Notes: generated by a model from the sequence alone, not told the origin. Shown: positions 1 to 6,641, counted from the first letter of the stretch. The stretch: DNA of 6,830 nucleotides from Saprospiraceae bacterium (GCA_947441325.1 CANETR010000110.1:1-6830); one strand, 5' to 3'. Translations and numbers: made by a program.

Positions 1-206
1 AGCACTCTTTCATCGAGCTGCAAGCCGGCCATTACCTCAAAGGCAAGCTGTGGATCGGGGTCATAGAGAAAAAACTGCTTATAGGTCAGCATGAAATCGG
101 TTCCAAAACGACCTCCGATAGCATTGTCGAAATACTGTGCCCCTAATGAATTAGAGGTCAACAATATAACACTGAAAATTAAGATGCGTCGTTTGATATT
201 CTTCAT
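1..206 (-). CDS. Secreted, probably outer-membrane beta-barrel protein, N-terminal 68 residues (partial)
   Basis: The ATG is at 204-206 and the frame stays open to the window edge, so the C-terminus is missing. Residues 1-23 form a clear Sec signal peptide: a basic start (MKNIKRR), a hydrophobic core (ILIFSVILLT) and a likely signal peptidase I site after LGA, before QYF. The mature start runs YFDNAIGGRFG, then TDFMLTYKQFF, then FEVMAGLQL. Alternating aromatic/hydrophobic and polar residues with an AIGGRFG-like turn resemble the first strands of small Bacteroidota outer-membrane beta-barrel proteins; that family match is from memory. The start is chosen because the signal peptide begins directly at this ATG. 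No Shine-Dalgarno motif precedes it, which is usual in this phylum. It lies downstream of trhO on the same strand but is separated by 325 bp of repeat-rich DNA, so it is probably transcribed separately. Its specific function is unknown. Confidence 0.72.
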   Translation of the reverse strand, partial: MKNIKRRILIFSVILLTSNSLGAQYFDNAIGGRFGTDFMLTYKQFFLYDPDPQLAFEVMAGLQLDERV

Positions 207-225
207 TTATTGAGTGTAAAAGGTG

Positions 226-276
226 AGACAGTAGGCAGGTACCAGTGATTTAGGTGCCAGGAACTAGGGACTAGGT
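226..276. repeat. Degenerate 7-bp repeat array, CCAGT/CTAGG type
   Basis: About seven units with 7-bp spacing, for example AGACAGT, GGCAGGT, ACCAGTG, GCCAGGA, then ACTAGGG and ACTAGGT directly in tandem at 263-276. Two single-base slips break the phase. The shared core is roughly NNYAGK. Related arrays lie at 387-457 and 6704-6752. It lies just upstream of the signal-peptide gene on the minus strand, so it could fall in that gene's leader or promoter, but no promoter match is visible here. Confidence 0.55.
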
Positions 277-386
277 CATTTCTAATTTATTGATCCCGTC
301 TTGGGCCGGGACAAGTTGTGCGGATGAGATGATTTGATAATTTATTACATAATTATTAGGTTATCTCATTTTTGACAATCATTTTC

Positions 387-457
387 TCTAGGTACTAGGT
401 TTTCAGTATTCAGTAGCCAGTATTTTAGTTTCAAGTGATTAGTAAATAGGCGCTAGA
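387..457. repeat. Degenerate 7-bp repeat array, CTAGGT/CAGT type
   Basis: Ten or so consecutive 7-bp units. It opens with TCTAGGT and ACTAGGT (387-400), then TTTCAGT, ATTCAGT and AGCCAGT (401-421). After a 1-base slip it continues with TTTTAGT, TTCAAGT and GATTAGT (423-443) and decays into AAATAGG and CGCTAGA. The AGT or AGG trinucleotide recurs every 7 bases. The array leads almost directly into the TRYTCAA array at 462-531. No ORF covers it. Confidence 0.6.
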
Positions 458-461
458 AAAA

Positions 462-531
462 TACTCAATATTCCATGTTCAATGTTCAATACTCAATGCT
501 CAATGAAATATGCTCAATACTCAATGCTCCC
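462..531. repeat. Ten in-register heptamers, consensus TRYTCAA
   Basis: Ten contiguous 7-bp units without a phase slip. Seven fit TRYTCAA exactly (TACTCAA, TGTTCAA or TGCTCAA). Three are degenerate: TATTCCA at 469, TGAAATA at 504 and TGCTCCC at 525. The array ends on the base before the trhO stop codon (minus-strand TAG at 532-534), so it forms the immediate 3' flank of that gene. The same TGCTCAA unit recurs at 6780-6793. A gene-free stretch of 325 bp (207-531) is made up largely of this and the two arrays before it; the part at 277-386 shows nothing else recognisable. Confidence 0.8.
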
Positions 532-1428
532 CTACTTCTGATAATATCCTCTTTCGTTATAGGGCCTAACCAAAGCCGACATACTGCATTGCACAGAACA
601 ATTACCCCGAAGATCTACGCCACAGCTTTCACATTGAACAAAATGCTCATTACAATGCGGATTAGCGCAGTTAACCATACGAGTGGTGATATGCCCGCAA
701 TTGGTACAACTTGAAATCACTTTGGGATTAACTGTATTCACCGGAACATGCACTCTATTGTCGAAAACATAGCAGTCTCCTTCAAAATCGTAGCCTCCCG
801 CCTCTTTACCATAATTAATAATGCCTCCGTGCAACTGATACACCTCTTTGAAACCTTGTTTGAGGAGAAATGCCGATGCCTTTTCGCATTTAATACCGCC
901 GGTACAGTAGGTAATTACTTTTTTATCTTTGTATTGTTCCAGTTCGCTAATTTTATCGGGAAACTCTCTGAAATTATCCATGTCGAGTGTTACGGCGTTT
1001 TTAAAACGACCCAACTGATGTTCGTAATTTGAACGGACATCGAGCACTATGACATCTTCCTGATCTTTGAGTTTTTTGAAGGCTTCGGGTTCGAGGTGAA
1101 TGCCAGTCTCTTGAAGTGGATTTACCTCATCGAACAGACCCGAATGTACGATCTCGGGCTTATAGCGGCAATGCATTTTAGAAAAAGAGGGTTCATCTAC
1201 CTCATCAATTTTCCAATGAATACCACTCAATCTTGGGTCGCTTTCAATAAAATCCATATATGCCTGACACTGTTCTGCAAGACCCGAAACAGTACCGTTT
1301 AATCCTTCGTTTGCTATAATAATTCGACCTACAAGACCAAGATTCTGACAAAATTTCAAATGCTTGGTTGCTAATTCCTCTGCATCATCGAGTTGAGTAT
1401 ATCTGTAGTACAATAGTGTTTGATACAT
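532..1428 (-). CDS. trhO: tRNA uridine(34) 5-hydroxylase, rhodanese family (TrhO/YceA)
   Basis: Members of this family catalyse O2-dependent hydroxylation of U34 in the anticodon of certain tRNAs to ho5U, the precursor of mo5U/cmo5U-type wobble modifications; the enzyme is cytoplasmic. At 298 aa it has normal family length and all expected parts. An N-terminal alpha/beta domain covers about residues 1-95 (IIANEGLNGTVSG at 37-49 is a family hallmark). The rhodanese domain covers about 118-215, with the DVRSNYE segment at 130-136 and the active-site loop CTGGIKCEKA, whose catalytic cysteine is Cys175 and second cysteine Cys181. The C-terminal domain holds eight cysteines (241, 244, 254, 259, 266, 269, 277, 281) in CxxC-like pairs that could bind zinc. 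The start ATG opens the conserved N-terminus. The leader is A/T-rich with no Shine-Dalgarno. The gene is divergent from the tape-measure-like gene and shows no sign of damage. Function is transferred from the family, not shown here. Confidence 0.93.
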   Translation of the reverse strand: MYQTLLYYRYTQLDDAEELATKHLKFCQNLGLVGRIIIANEGLNGTVSGLAEQCQAYMDFIESDPRLSGIHWKIDEVDEPSFSKMHCRYKPEIVHSGLFDEVNPLQETGIHLEPEAFKKLKDQEDVIVLDVRSNYEHQLGRFKNAVTLDMDNFREFPDKISELEQYKDKKVITYCTGGIKCEKASAFLLKQGFKEVYQLHGGIINYGKEAGGYDFEGDCYVFDNRVHVPVNTVNPKVISSCTNCGHITTRMVNCANPHCNEHFVQCESCGVDLRGNCSVQCSMSALVRPYNERGYYQK

Positions 1429-1481
1429 AATTATTTACAAATTATAAATTACTATAAAATTTAATGCTTTTTATAATGATG

Positions 1482-1489
1482 CAAAGATA
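1482..1489 (-). promoter_or_regulatory. Candidate Bacteroidota -7 promoter box for trhO
   Basis: Read on the minus strand this is TATCTTTG, an exact match to the Bacteroidota housekeeping -7 consensus TAnnTTTG. It lies 53 bases upstream of the trhO ATG and would give a leader of roughly 45-50 nt. No TTG element is present at the usual distance of about 20 bases; the nearest upstream TTG is 30 bases away. An identical box lies at 1564-1571. Confidence 0.5.
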
Positions 1490-1563
1490 GGAAAAATTAT
1501 AAGAAATTTCTCACAGGGGCAATGACTAAAAAAGCACTGAAAGTCTTTGTCTATTTGTAAAAA

Positions 1564-1571
1564 CAAAGATA
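1564..1571 (-). promoter_or_regulatory. Second TATCTTTG box, possible distal trhO promoter
   Basis: An exact repeat, on the minus strand, of the TATCTTTG octamer at 1482-1489, placed 82 bases further upstream of trhO. It too has a TTG only about 30 bases upstream. It may be a second start site for trhO, or a chance match in A/T-rich DNA. Confidence 0.25.
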
Positions 1572-1645
1572 ATTCAAAAAATCAGCCCTTGACAGTTTGC
1601 ACAATTTTCAAATAAGTAAATTCCCAAAACATTAAATTTTTAGCT

Positions 1646-1653
1646 TATATTTA
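1646..1653 (+). promoter_or_regulatory. Weak candidate -7 box for the tape-measure gene
   Basis: TATATTTA matches TAnnTTTG except at the last base and lies 19 bases before the TTG start, which would make the leader very short. No TTG element lies about 20 bases upstream. An alternative is TTGACA at 1589-1594, but it has no convincing -10 partner. This is the best plus-strand candidate between the divergent genes, and it is weak. Confidence 0.2.
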
Positions 1654-1662
1654 CCAAAAAAC

Positions 1663-1666
1663 AGGA
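1663..1666 (+). promoter_or_regulatory. AGGA ribosome-binding site supporting a TTG start
   Basis: AGGA is followed by 6 bases and then TTG at 1673-1675. The frame is open upstream only to a TAA at 1613-1615 and contains no ATG or GTG there. The next in-frame ATG encodes residue 165, which would remove the conserved N-terminal domain. TTG is therefore the best supported start. Confidence 0.55.
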
Positions 1667-1672
1667 TTAGCC

Positions 1673-4600
1673 TTGAAAACCTCTTTACAGGACCATATTA
1701 TCGAACGGCAAAACATCGTTCTGAACATTAAGGGAGACATCAGCGAATCGGATTTGAAAAGTTTGAAACAAAGCATAGTCAATCTCTACAAAACTAAAAT
1801 TGGAGAGATCCTCGACAAACTTTTCTCTGAACTGGTTCCTGCAGATGTACATATCAATTTGGACAGTTTAGACGTAAAGCTGCCCAAAATAGATATAGCT
1901 GATTTTAAAAATACCAATGAACTGGATGATCAGTTTGAAAAAGAATTTAGAGCCCTTGCGTATAAAGCCATTAAGGAAAAAGTACTTAAAAAATCGGGAG
2001 GCAAATTAGAGTCTGATGGTAAAAAGCTAAAGGTATCAAAATGGATTATCCTCGAAAATTTTTTGGAGCATGGGCATTATCCGTCCTGGGCTTCGGGTAA
2101 AAACGAATCAATAGACAAGATTTTCGAAGAGCTGATTCAAAAATCTCCACTCAAATTAGCTCAAATGGTCCTTGAGCTCAGCAAAAAAAACCGTAGTAAA
2201 ATTATTGACCGTATTATTTATCAGTTTCGCAGTAAATATACCGATCGACTTTTATCCCTGCTTTTTCAAAAAAACGGAAAAGAAGCGCTCAAATTGGTAG
2301 AAAACATACGTCGAAGATTAGGCCAGCGCTACCAGGCAATGAGGGGGCAAAAAAATGTCAGCAAAGCCATTATGAGTGCAGCTTTTGATTATGTTTTGGA
2401 ACGATCATCGGGAGGAAAAAAATTAAAATACAGCGAGAGAGAGCTTAGTCAACATATACTTGAGGCCATACAAAGCAAATACAGACATGTTGACGAAACG
2501 GACATCAAAGCTGACTACAGTGCTGTAAAAAATGAATTTAAAAGCGAACACAGTGAACTGGATGTACTGGAATATTTTTTACTGAACGGCTCTATTCCAT
2601 ATTGGGCAAGTACCGAGAGCAAAGAATCTGTACTTGAACTCTTCGACTGGCTTGCGCTAAAAAAATTGGTGCCTTTGCAAAGAATGCTCGAAAAATACCG
2701 CAACAACGAGCAATTCATAAAACGCTTGCTGTTTCAGTTCAGCTCTGAACAGATTTTTACCCTGCTTGAACCTATCAGCAGCGACAATAGCAGGTTTTTA
2801 AAAGATTTATTACATGAGCTCTCTCAATCAAATTTCGATACCATTGCAGCTAAGGAAGTCATCTTAAATAGCTTTATTCAACAAAGGGGAAAAATCAGCA
2901 AATTTGATATCAGCAAAGCCGTTTTCGAAAAAATAGCTGACAAAAAAGGGATAGCAATTGAAGATTTTTTGGCAGAATTCTATTTCCAATTGGAACAAAA
3001 AGCAGCCCTGGGATATGATCTGGGCAGGAATGAACTCATTAGAATTATTAAAGAGCTGGAACCTGGCATTGCCGATAAAATCAATCTACTTGAAAGAAAG
3101 CGCGAGGCCCTGTCAAATTCTGAAAAAAAACTATTAGACGATATAGCCGCACTCAATATCAGATTAGAAAACAAAGGTTTGGAACAGACTGCTCGGAGCC
3201 AAATCACCAAAGAAAGAAGTTCTGCAAAAAGAGAGCTTAAAAAAATCCAACAGGAATTGTTAAAAATTGGGAGCGCTGTTTCTGATTCAATCCTGGATCT
3301 TTCCATAAAAAAATCAGCTATTGAAAAACAACTACTCAATGTTGCAGATGCTGAATTGAAATCTACCCTAGAGGGGCAACTGAACCAACTAAGGGCAGAA
3401 ATTGAAAAATCCAGAAAAAAACTGCTGGAAAAAATTACTAAAAGCGAACAAGTAAAGGACCGTGAAAAATATATTCTGGAACTTGAAAAATATAGTGCTA
3501 CCCTACGAAAAGATCGACTGCAACTGGAAGCTGCGCTCGCCGATGTAGCCAATGCAATAAAAACTAATACAGATAAAGAGAGCTTGCTCTTGTTAAAAAA
3601 TCAAGAAAAAGAGCTCAAGAAAACGCTCAAAAAGATTGAAAGTGATATTGCCGATACCGATCAGATTATTGATAACTACAGCCCAATAGAGGCAAAAAAA
3701 GATGAGATTGAATCGAGCGAACATTCGAAACTCGATTTCCTGATTTTCTTTCTGCAATATGGTTCTATTCCCTGGTGGGCAAGCGAATACCGTGAGCGCT
3801 CAATAGAAAATATCATCAGTGAATTTGCTGAAAAAGAGTCTGAAAAATTGAGACAAGCCTTTCAACGCGTGGGAAGGAATCCGGTGGTTTGGAAGCGTCT
3901 CGTAAATCAATTGAGCGAAGAATTGTTGGAAAAAGTGCTGATACTTTTGTTCCCAAATTTTGCCGGATTTGCGATATCGGTGGCTATTTTGCTTCAAAAA
4001 ATTTATGAAGCTAAAATATTAGCCGCATTAAATTCTGTCGATTTAAAATTGTTCAAATGGAGTAGAATTGCTGAGACAATCTTTACGTTTACATCGACGC
4101 TAAATCCACAAAATTTTGTAAAAATTGTTGTAACAGAGCTGGCAAAGGAATACAATATTTCCCCCTCTACCCTATTGGAATATATTGGCAACCTTTCGAA
4201 AAACAATCCCGGCACAAGGCTATCAATTTTTGGCGATATTGTAAAACCAATCAAAACCGATAGCGATATTATTGAACTTGAAAAGGAATTGCTGGAAATT
4301 GCTTTCAAAAGAAGACTGGAAGATGAAGGGCTTGTAATTCCGGAGGCCAAAAAACTTGAGGTATTTTCAGATTACCTCCTGAAAGGGATTTATCAGGACG
4401 TCACTTATAAAACAGGTTACAGCTCACCCGATGCTATGGCAAAGCTGATGCTGGAGCTTATGTTAAAGCAGGGCATTGCAATAGAAAAAATTTTAGAATC
4501 AGCTATAAAAAACAACAGCTCAAGAAGACGATTGAGCCAGGAATTCCCCGATGAAATGTTTTGGGAGATAATTTTGATGCTTGCTCCCCGAACAATGCCC

Positions 4601-6559
4601 TTAGTAAAAAATTACATTGGAGATTTAGGCATTGCGCTCTCTGATGACAGGATGAGTGTGGCAAAAGAAGCCCTGCTCAAATACATATATCAACTTGCTG
4701 ACAGGCCTTTTTTGATGAAAGATTACATGGATATTCTGCTCAAAGATGCTGCTCAAATAACGCAAAGAACCAATATTGCCATCATCAATGAGTGGAAAAG
4801 AAAGGTCTATCAGGCGCCTTCCTATAGTTCATCGCTAATAATTTCGCTGATGCAGGCCGAGATGCAATTATTAAAATCTGCCGCTGAAGCGACTGAAGAT
4901 CAGACTGAAAAAGAACAATTCAAAGACCAGCAGTTTTACCTTCAAATGGAACTGCAACAGATAAGCCAAAGGCTTGCCTACCTCTTGAACAAAGAACTTC
5001 CGCAGCAACAGGGCGATGTTGAAATTCCTGATGACTCGGAACAATTGTACCAAAAAATCGCAGAGACCGAAAAAGAGATTGAGCAGTTAAAGTCGGCACT
5101 AATAGAAAATCCTAGCGGAGAGGCGCTGTTAAAACAACTCATGAACCAAAAGCAAATTGCATTATTGGAAGGGAGCCTTGAAATCCTTAAAACAAATGAG
5201 CCACTTCAAATAAGACTATTAGATATTGAGGCAAAGTCCCTCGATCGAGAAATTATCGAAATCGAGGCTGCACTAAATTTAGTGCCGGAATTTAAAATAC
5301 CCAAGCTTCCTGCAGAACCCGAAGCAGACGAACTGGAACAGCTTGCGCAGGATATGGACGAAGGCTATCTGAATTTGAAAAGCAAATTGAAAAAACTGCA
5401 AGCAGAAGAAAGAGATGACTGGACAGAACTTGCTGCTGAAATGGGTTGGGAGGATATTTTAAATAGTTGGGGCCATGATTCAAATGAACAATTTTTAAAA
5501 GAATTGCCCTCTCTCAGTTTATCCGAACTTGTGGATCGTTGGAATTCAATAGAAGACAAAAACAGCTCTCTATCAAAACGCTATATCGGGAGGTTGAAGG
5601 TATTGATTGCTAAAGCTGTGCAGAATTTGAAAAAGCAACAGAAAAGCCTGGCTGAAGAAATTGAAAATGTTGGAAGTATCGATAAAGCGGATGAACTGAA
5701 AAGGACACTACTAAAATTGGAGTTGGAACAGAACGACCGTATTAATCCATTTTTGGAATTGATTATGGATAACAACCTAAGGCAAAACTTAATTAGAGTA
5801 AGAAATAATATCCGTTTGCAATTTCAAAGATTGAGAGCTATGGCCGATTTGAAAAAAGCAAAGCTTGCAAATGCAGAAAAAGAAAAATTGACTACAAATA
5901 TAGTCGCGCAAAAGGAAAGGCGACAAAACCTGGATAAGCTTAAAAAAGAAAGTATTGAGCTTTTGAAAACTGGCAAAAAATCAAAAGAAGAAGCAAAGGT
6001 TAAAACAACAAAAGAGGAGAAAAAGAAAAAACCTGAAAAGCCTGTAGATGAGCCAATATTCATCAAAAATGCTGGTTTGGTGATTCTTCATCCATATTAC
6101 AACCGTCTTTTTACGACCTTGAATTTAACAGAAAAAAATAAATTTGTAAGCGAAGAAGCTCAAATAAGAGCTGTACATTTGTTGCAGTACATTGCAACCG
6201 GAAAAACAGAGCATCCGGAGAATGATTTGGTATTGAATAAAATTATGTGCGGTCTTCCGGTGAATACGCCTGTACCAACGGATGTTGGTCTGAGCGAAGA
6301 TGAATTGAAAGTTGCTTCGGGTTTATTGAGTGGTGCCATCGCAAACTGGCCTAAATTGAAAACGATGTCACCCGATTCCTTGCGCGGCACTTTCTTACTT
6401 CGCGAGGGAACAATCAAAGAAGAAGCAGATCGTTGGAAACTAAAAGCAGAAAAAGGCTCTTTTGATATTTTATTAAAAACAATTCCTTGGGCTTTTAACT
6501 TTGTGCGATATGGTTGGTTACAAAAATTTATTATGGTGGAGTGGCCATTGCCGGGATAG
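1673..6559 (+). CDS. Giant contractile injection system tape-measure protein (CIS_TMP-like), 1628 aa
   Basis: In phage-tail-like contractile injection systems the tape-measure protein sits in the inner tube and is thought to fix its length. Recognition rests on both ends. Residues 8-105 (HIIERQNIVLNI, then DVHINLDSLDVKLP at 58-71) match the family N-terminus. Residues 1461-1626 match the C-terminal domain: FIKNAGLVILHPY, then AVHLLQYIATG, NDLVLNKIMCGLP and a final FIMVEWPLPG. Between them lie four helical modules, at about 126-296, 297-464, 687-890 and 895-1050. The first three carry FLxxGxxPxWAS. Coiled coils fill about 465-680, 1056-1245 and 1300-1440, followed by a Lys/Glu-rich linker (1434-1459). 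There is no signal peptide and no Walker A motif, and only one cysteine (Cys1526). The start is TTG. No other injection-system gene is visible nearby. Family assignment is from remembered motifs; the ruler role is inference. A coiled-coil structural protein of another tail-like machine is the main alternative. Confidence 0.85.
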   Translation: MKTSLQDHIIERQNIVLNIKGDISESDLKSLKQSIVNLYKTKIGEILDKLFSELVPADVHINLDSLDVKLPKIDIADFKNTNELDDQFEKEFRALAYKAIKEKVLKKSGGKLESDGKKLKVSKWIILENFLEHGHYPSWASGKNESIDKIFEELIQKSPLKLAQMVLELSKKNRSKIIDRIIYQFRSKYTDRLLSLLFQKNGKEALKLVENIRRRLGQRYQAMRGQKNVSKAIMSAAFDYVLERSSGGKKLKYSERELSQHILEAIQSKYRHVDETDIKADYSAVKNEFKSEHSELDVLEYFLLNGSIPYWASTESKESVLELFDWLALKKLVPLQRMLEKYRNNEQFIKRLLFQFSSEQIFTLLEPISSDNSRFLKDLLHELSQSNFDTIAAKEVILNSFIQQRGKISKFDISKAVFEKIADKKGIAIEDFLAEFYFQLEQKAALGYDLGRNELIRIIKELEPGIADKINLLERKREALSNSEKKLLDDIAALNIRLENKGLEQTARSQITKERSSAKRELKKIQQELLKIGSAVSDSILDLSIKKSAIEKQLLNVADAELKSTLEGQLNQLRAEIEKSRKKLLEKITKSEQVKDREKYILELEKYSATLRKDRLQLEAALADVANAIKTNTDKESLLLLKNQEKELKKTLKKIESDIADTDQIIDNYSPIEAKKDEIESSEHSKLDFLIFFLQYGSIPWWASEYRERSIENIISEFAEKESEKLRQAFQRVGRNPVVWKRLVNQLSEELLEKVLILLFPNFAGFAISVAILLQKIYEAKILAALNSVDLKLFKWSRIAETIFTFTSTLNPQNFVKIVVTELAKEYNISPSTLLEYIGNLSKNNPGTRLSIFGDIVKPIKTDSDIIELEKELLEIAFKRRLEDEGLVIPEAKKLEVFSDYLLKGIYQDVTYKTGYSSPDAMAKLMLELMLKQGIAIEKILESAIKNNSSRRRLSQEFPDEMFWEIILMLAPRTMPLVKNYIGDLGIALSDDRMSVAKEALLKYIYQLADRPFLMKDYMDILLKDAAQITQRTNIAIINEWKRKVYQAPSYSSSLIISLMQAEMQLLKSAAEATEDQTEKEQFKDQQFYLQMELQQISQRLAYLLNKELPQQQGDVEIPDDSEQLYQKIAETEKEIEQLKSALIENPSGEALLKQLMNQKQIALLEGSLEILKTNEPLQIRLLDIEAKSLDREIIEIEAALNLVPEFKIPKLPAEPEADELEQLAQDMDEGYLNLKSKLKKLQAEERDDWTELAAEMGWEDILNSWGHDSNEQFLKELPSLSLSELVDRWNSIEDKNSSLSKRYIGRLKVLIAKAVQNLKKQQKSLAEEIENVGSIDKADELKRTLLKLELEQNDRINPFLELIMDNNLRQNLIRVRNNIRLQFQRLRAMADLKKAKLANAEKEKLTTNIVAQKERRQNLDKLKKESIELLKTGKKSKEEAKVKTTKEEKKKKPEKPVDEPIFIKNAGLVILHPYYNRLFTTLNLTEKNKFVSEEAQIRAVHLLQYIATGKTEHPENDLVLNKIMCGLPVNTPVPTDVGLSEDELKVASGLLSGAIANWPKLKTMSPDSLRGTFLLREGTIKEEADRWKLKAEKGSFDILLKTIPWAFNFVRYGWLQKFIMVEWPLPG
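2048..2263 (+). repeat. Protein module 1, FLxxGxxPxWAS type (residues 126-197)
   Basis: F130-L131, G134, P137, W139-A140-S141 form the motif. About 45 residues later comes the second landmark RIIYQF (180-185), followed by a leucine-rich helix. The module plus its helical linker spans about 171 residues before module 2 begins. Confidence 0.75.
2561..2773 (+). repeat. Protein module 2, FLxxGxxPxWAS type (residues 297-367)
   Basis: F302-L303, G306, P309, W311-A312-S313, then RLLFQF at 351-356. The glycine lies exactly 172 residues after that of module 1. The linker after it (KISKFDISKAVFEK, then IAIEDFLAEF) resembles the region after module 3, so the duplicated unit is larger than the motif. 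Confidence 0.75.
3065..3712 (+). other. Coiled-coil insertion between modules 2 and 3 (residues 465-680)
   Basis: About 216 residues rich in Lys, Glu, Leu and Ala, with no proline until Pro671 and long heptad-like stretches (for example ELKKIQQELLKIG at 521-533 and QLNQLRAEIEKSRKKLLEKI at 569-588). Module 3 follows module 2 by 391 residues, against 172 between modules 1 and 2. The excess of 219 matches the length of this insertion. Confidence 0.7.
3731..3955 (+). repeat. Protein module 3, FLxxGxxPxWAS type (residues 687-761)
   Basis: F693-L694, G697, P700, W702-A703-S704, then KRLVNQL at 741-747 and a leucine-rich helix. After it, NFVKIVVTELAKEYNIS (814-830) parallels the linker following module 2. 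Confidence 0.75.
4355..4588 (+). repeat. Degenerate protein module 4 (residues 895-972)
   Basis: The opening FSDYLLKG (898-905) and the RRLSQEF segment (952-958), followed by a hydrophobic helix and AP, occupy the positions expected for a fourth module. The PxWA core is lost: the corresponding region reads IYQDVTYKTG. The glycine is 208 residues after that of module 3. The helical linker after it (EALLKYIYQLADR at 999-1011) resembles the linkers of the other modules. Confidence 0.5.
4838..5407 (+). other. Second coiled-coil region (residues 1056-1245)
   Basis: A Gln/Glu/Leu-rich helical region (for example LQMELQQISQRLAYLL at 1090-1105 and IAETEKEIEQLKSALIE at 1129-1145). It is broken by a proline-containing stretch at 1110-1120 and another at 1205-1217. 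It follows module 4 and probably extends the rod. Confidence 0.6.
5570..6052 (+). other. Third coiled-coil region and lysine-rich linker (residues 1300-1460)
   Basis: A basic helical stretch (for example KLANAEKEKLTTNIVAQKE at 1397-1415) runs into a Lys/Glu low-complexity linker at 1434-1459 with KKKKPEKP at its end. The linker immediately precedes the conserved C-terminal domain and probably acts as a flexible or charged hinge. A tryptophan-bearing segment at 1250-1290 separates it from the second coiled coil. Confidence 0.6.
6053..6550 (+). other. Conserved C-terminal domain of the tape-measure family (residues 1461-1626)
   Basis: This is the best conserved part by memory of the family. 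FIKNAGLVILHPY (1463-1475) opens it. Then come EEAQIRAVHLLQYIATG, NDLVLNKIMCGLPV, a WP at 1559-1560, MSPDSLRGTFLLREG and the terminal FIMVEWP. It carries the only cysteine of the protein. In tail-like particles the ends of tape measures contact the baseplate or the tube initiator; which end does so here cannot be seen. Confidence 0.8.
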
Positions 6560-6580
6560 TTGAAGTGAAGAGAAAAGAAT

Positions 6581-6637
6581 GAAAGAGTGAAAGAGTGAAA
6601 GAGGAAAGAATGAAAGAATGAAAGAGGAAAGATTGAA
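6581..6637. repeat. GAAAGA tandem array with 23-bp superperiod
   Basis: GAAAGA occurs at 6581, 6589, 6597, 6604, 6612, 6620 and 6627. The spacings are 8, 8, 7, 8, 8, 7, so the higher-order unit is 23 bp (6581-6603 and 6604-6626, then a third partial copy). It begins 22 bp after the stop codon of the long gene. Two further copies, GTGAAAGAG and GAAAGAG, appear at 6672-6687 after a non-repeat insert of about 34 bp. Confidence 0.75.
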
Positions 6638-6641
6638 CCGA

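Noticed and set aside
294..311. Hairpin TCCCG/CGGGA as a terminator
   Set aside because: The stem is only 5 bp with an 8-base loop and no T-run on either strand.
462..531. CRISPR array
   Set aside because: Units are 7 bp, contiguous and degenerate, with no spacers and no cas genes. The same applies to the arrays at 6581-6687 and 6780-6830.
475..714. 79-aa plus-strand ORF
   Set aside because: It starts in the heptamer array and runs antisense through the well-supported 3' end of trhO. No recognisable domain or ribosome-binding site.
748..1302. Two plus-strand ORFs (94 and 68 aa)
   Set aside because: Both are antisense to the conserved rhodanese gene and show no family features.
1429..1672. 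Riboswitch, tRNA or small RNA gene in the divergent intergenic region
   Set aside because: The A/T-rich sequence shows no cloverleaf, no strong stems and no conserved riboswitch core.
2980..3552. 190-aa minus-strand ORF rich in Ser and Phe
   Set aside because: It is the antisense of the Lys/Glu/Leu-rich coiled coil; such composition on the opposite strand gives long Ser/Phe-rich open frames by chance. The other minus-strand ORFs between 2515 and 6417 are rejected for the same reason.
3065..3712. SMC/Rad50-like ATPase suggested by the long coiled coil
   Set aside because: No Walker A, signature or Walker B motif occurs in the protein. The only GKT (residues 1510-1512) lacks the upstream glycine of a P-loop, and the terminal domains match the tape-measure family.
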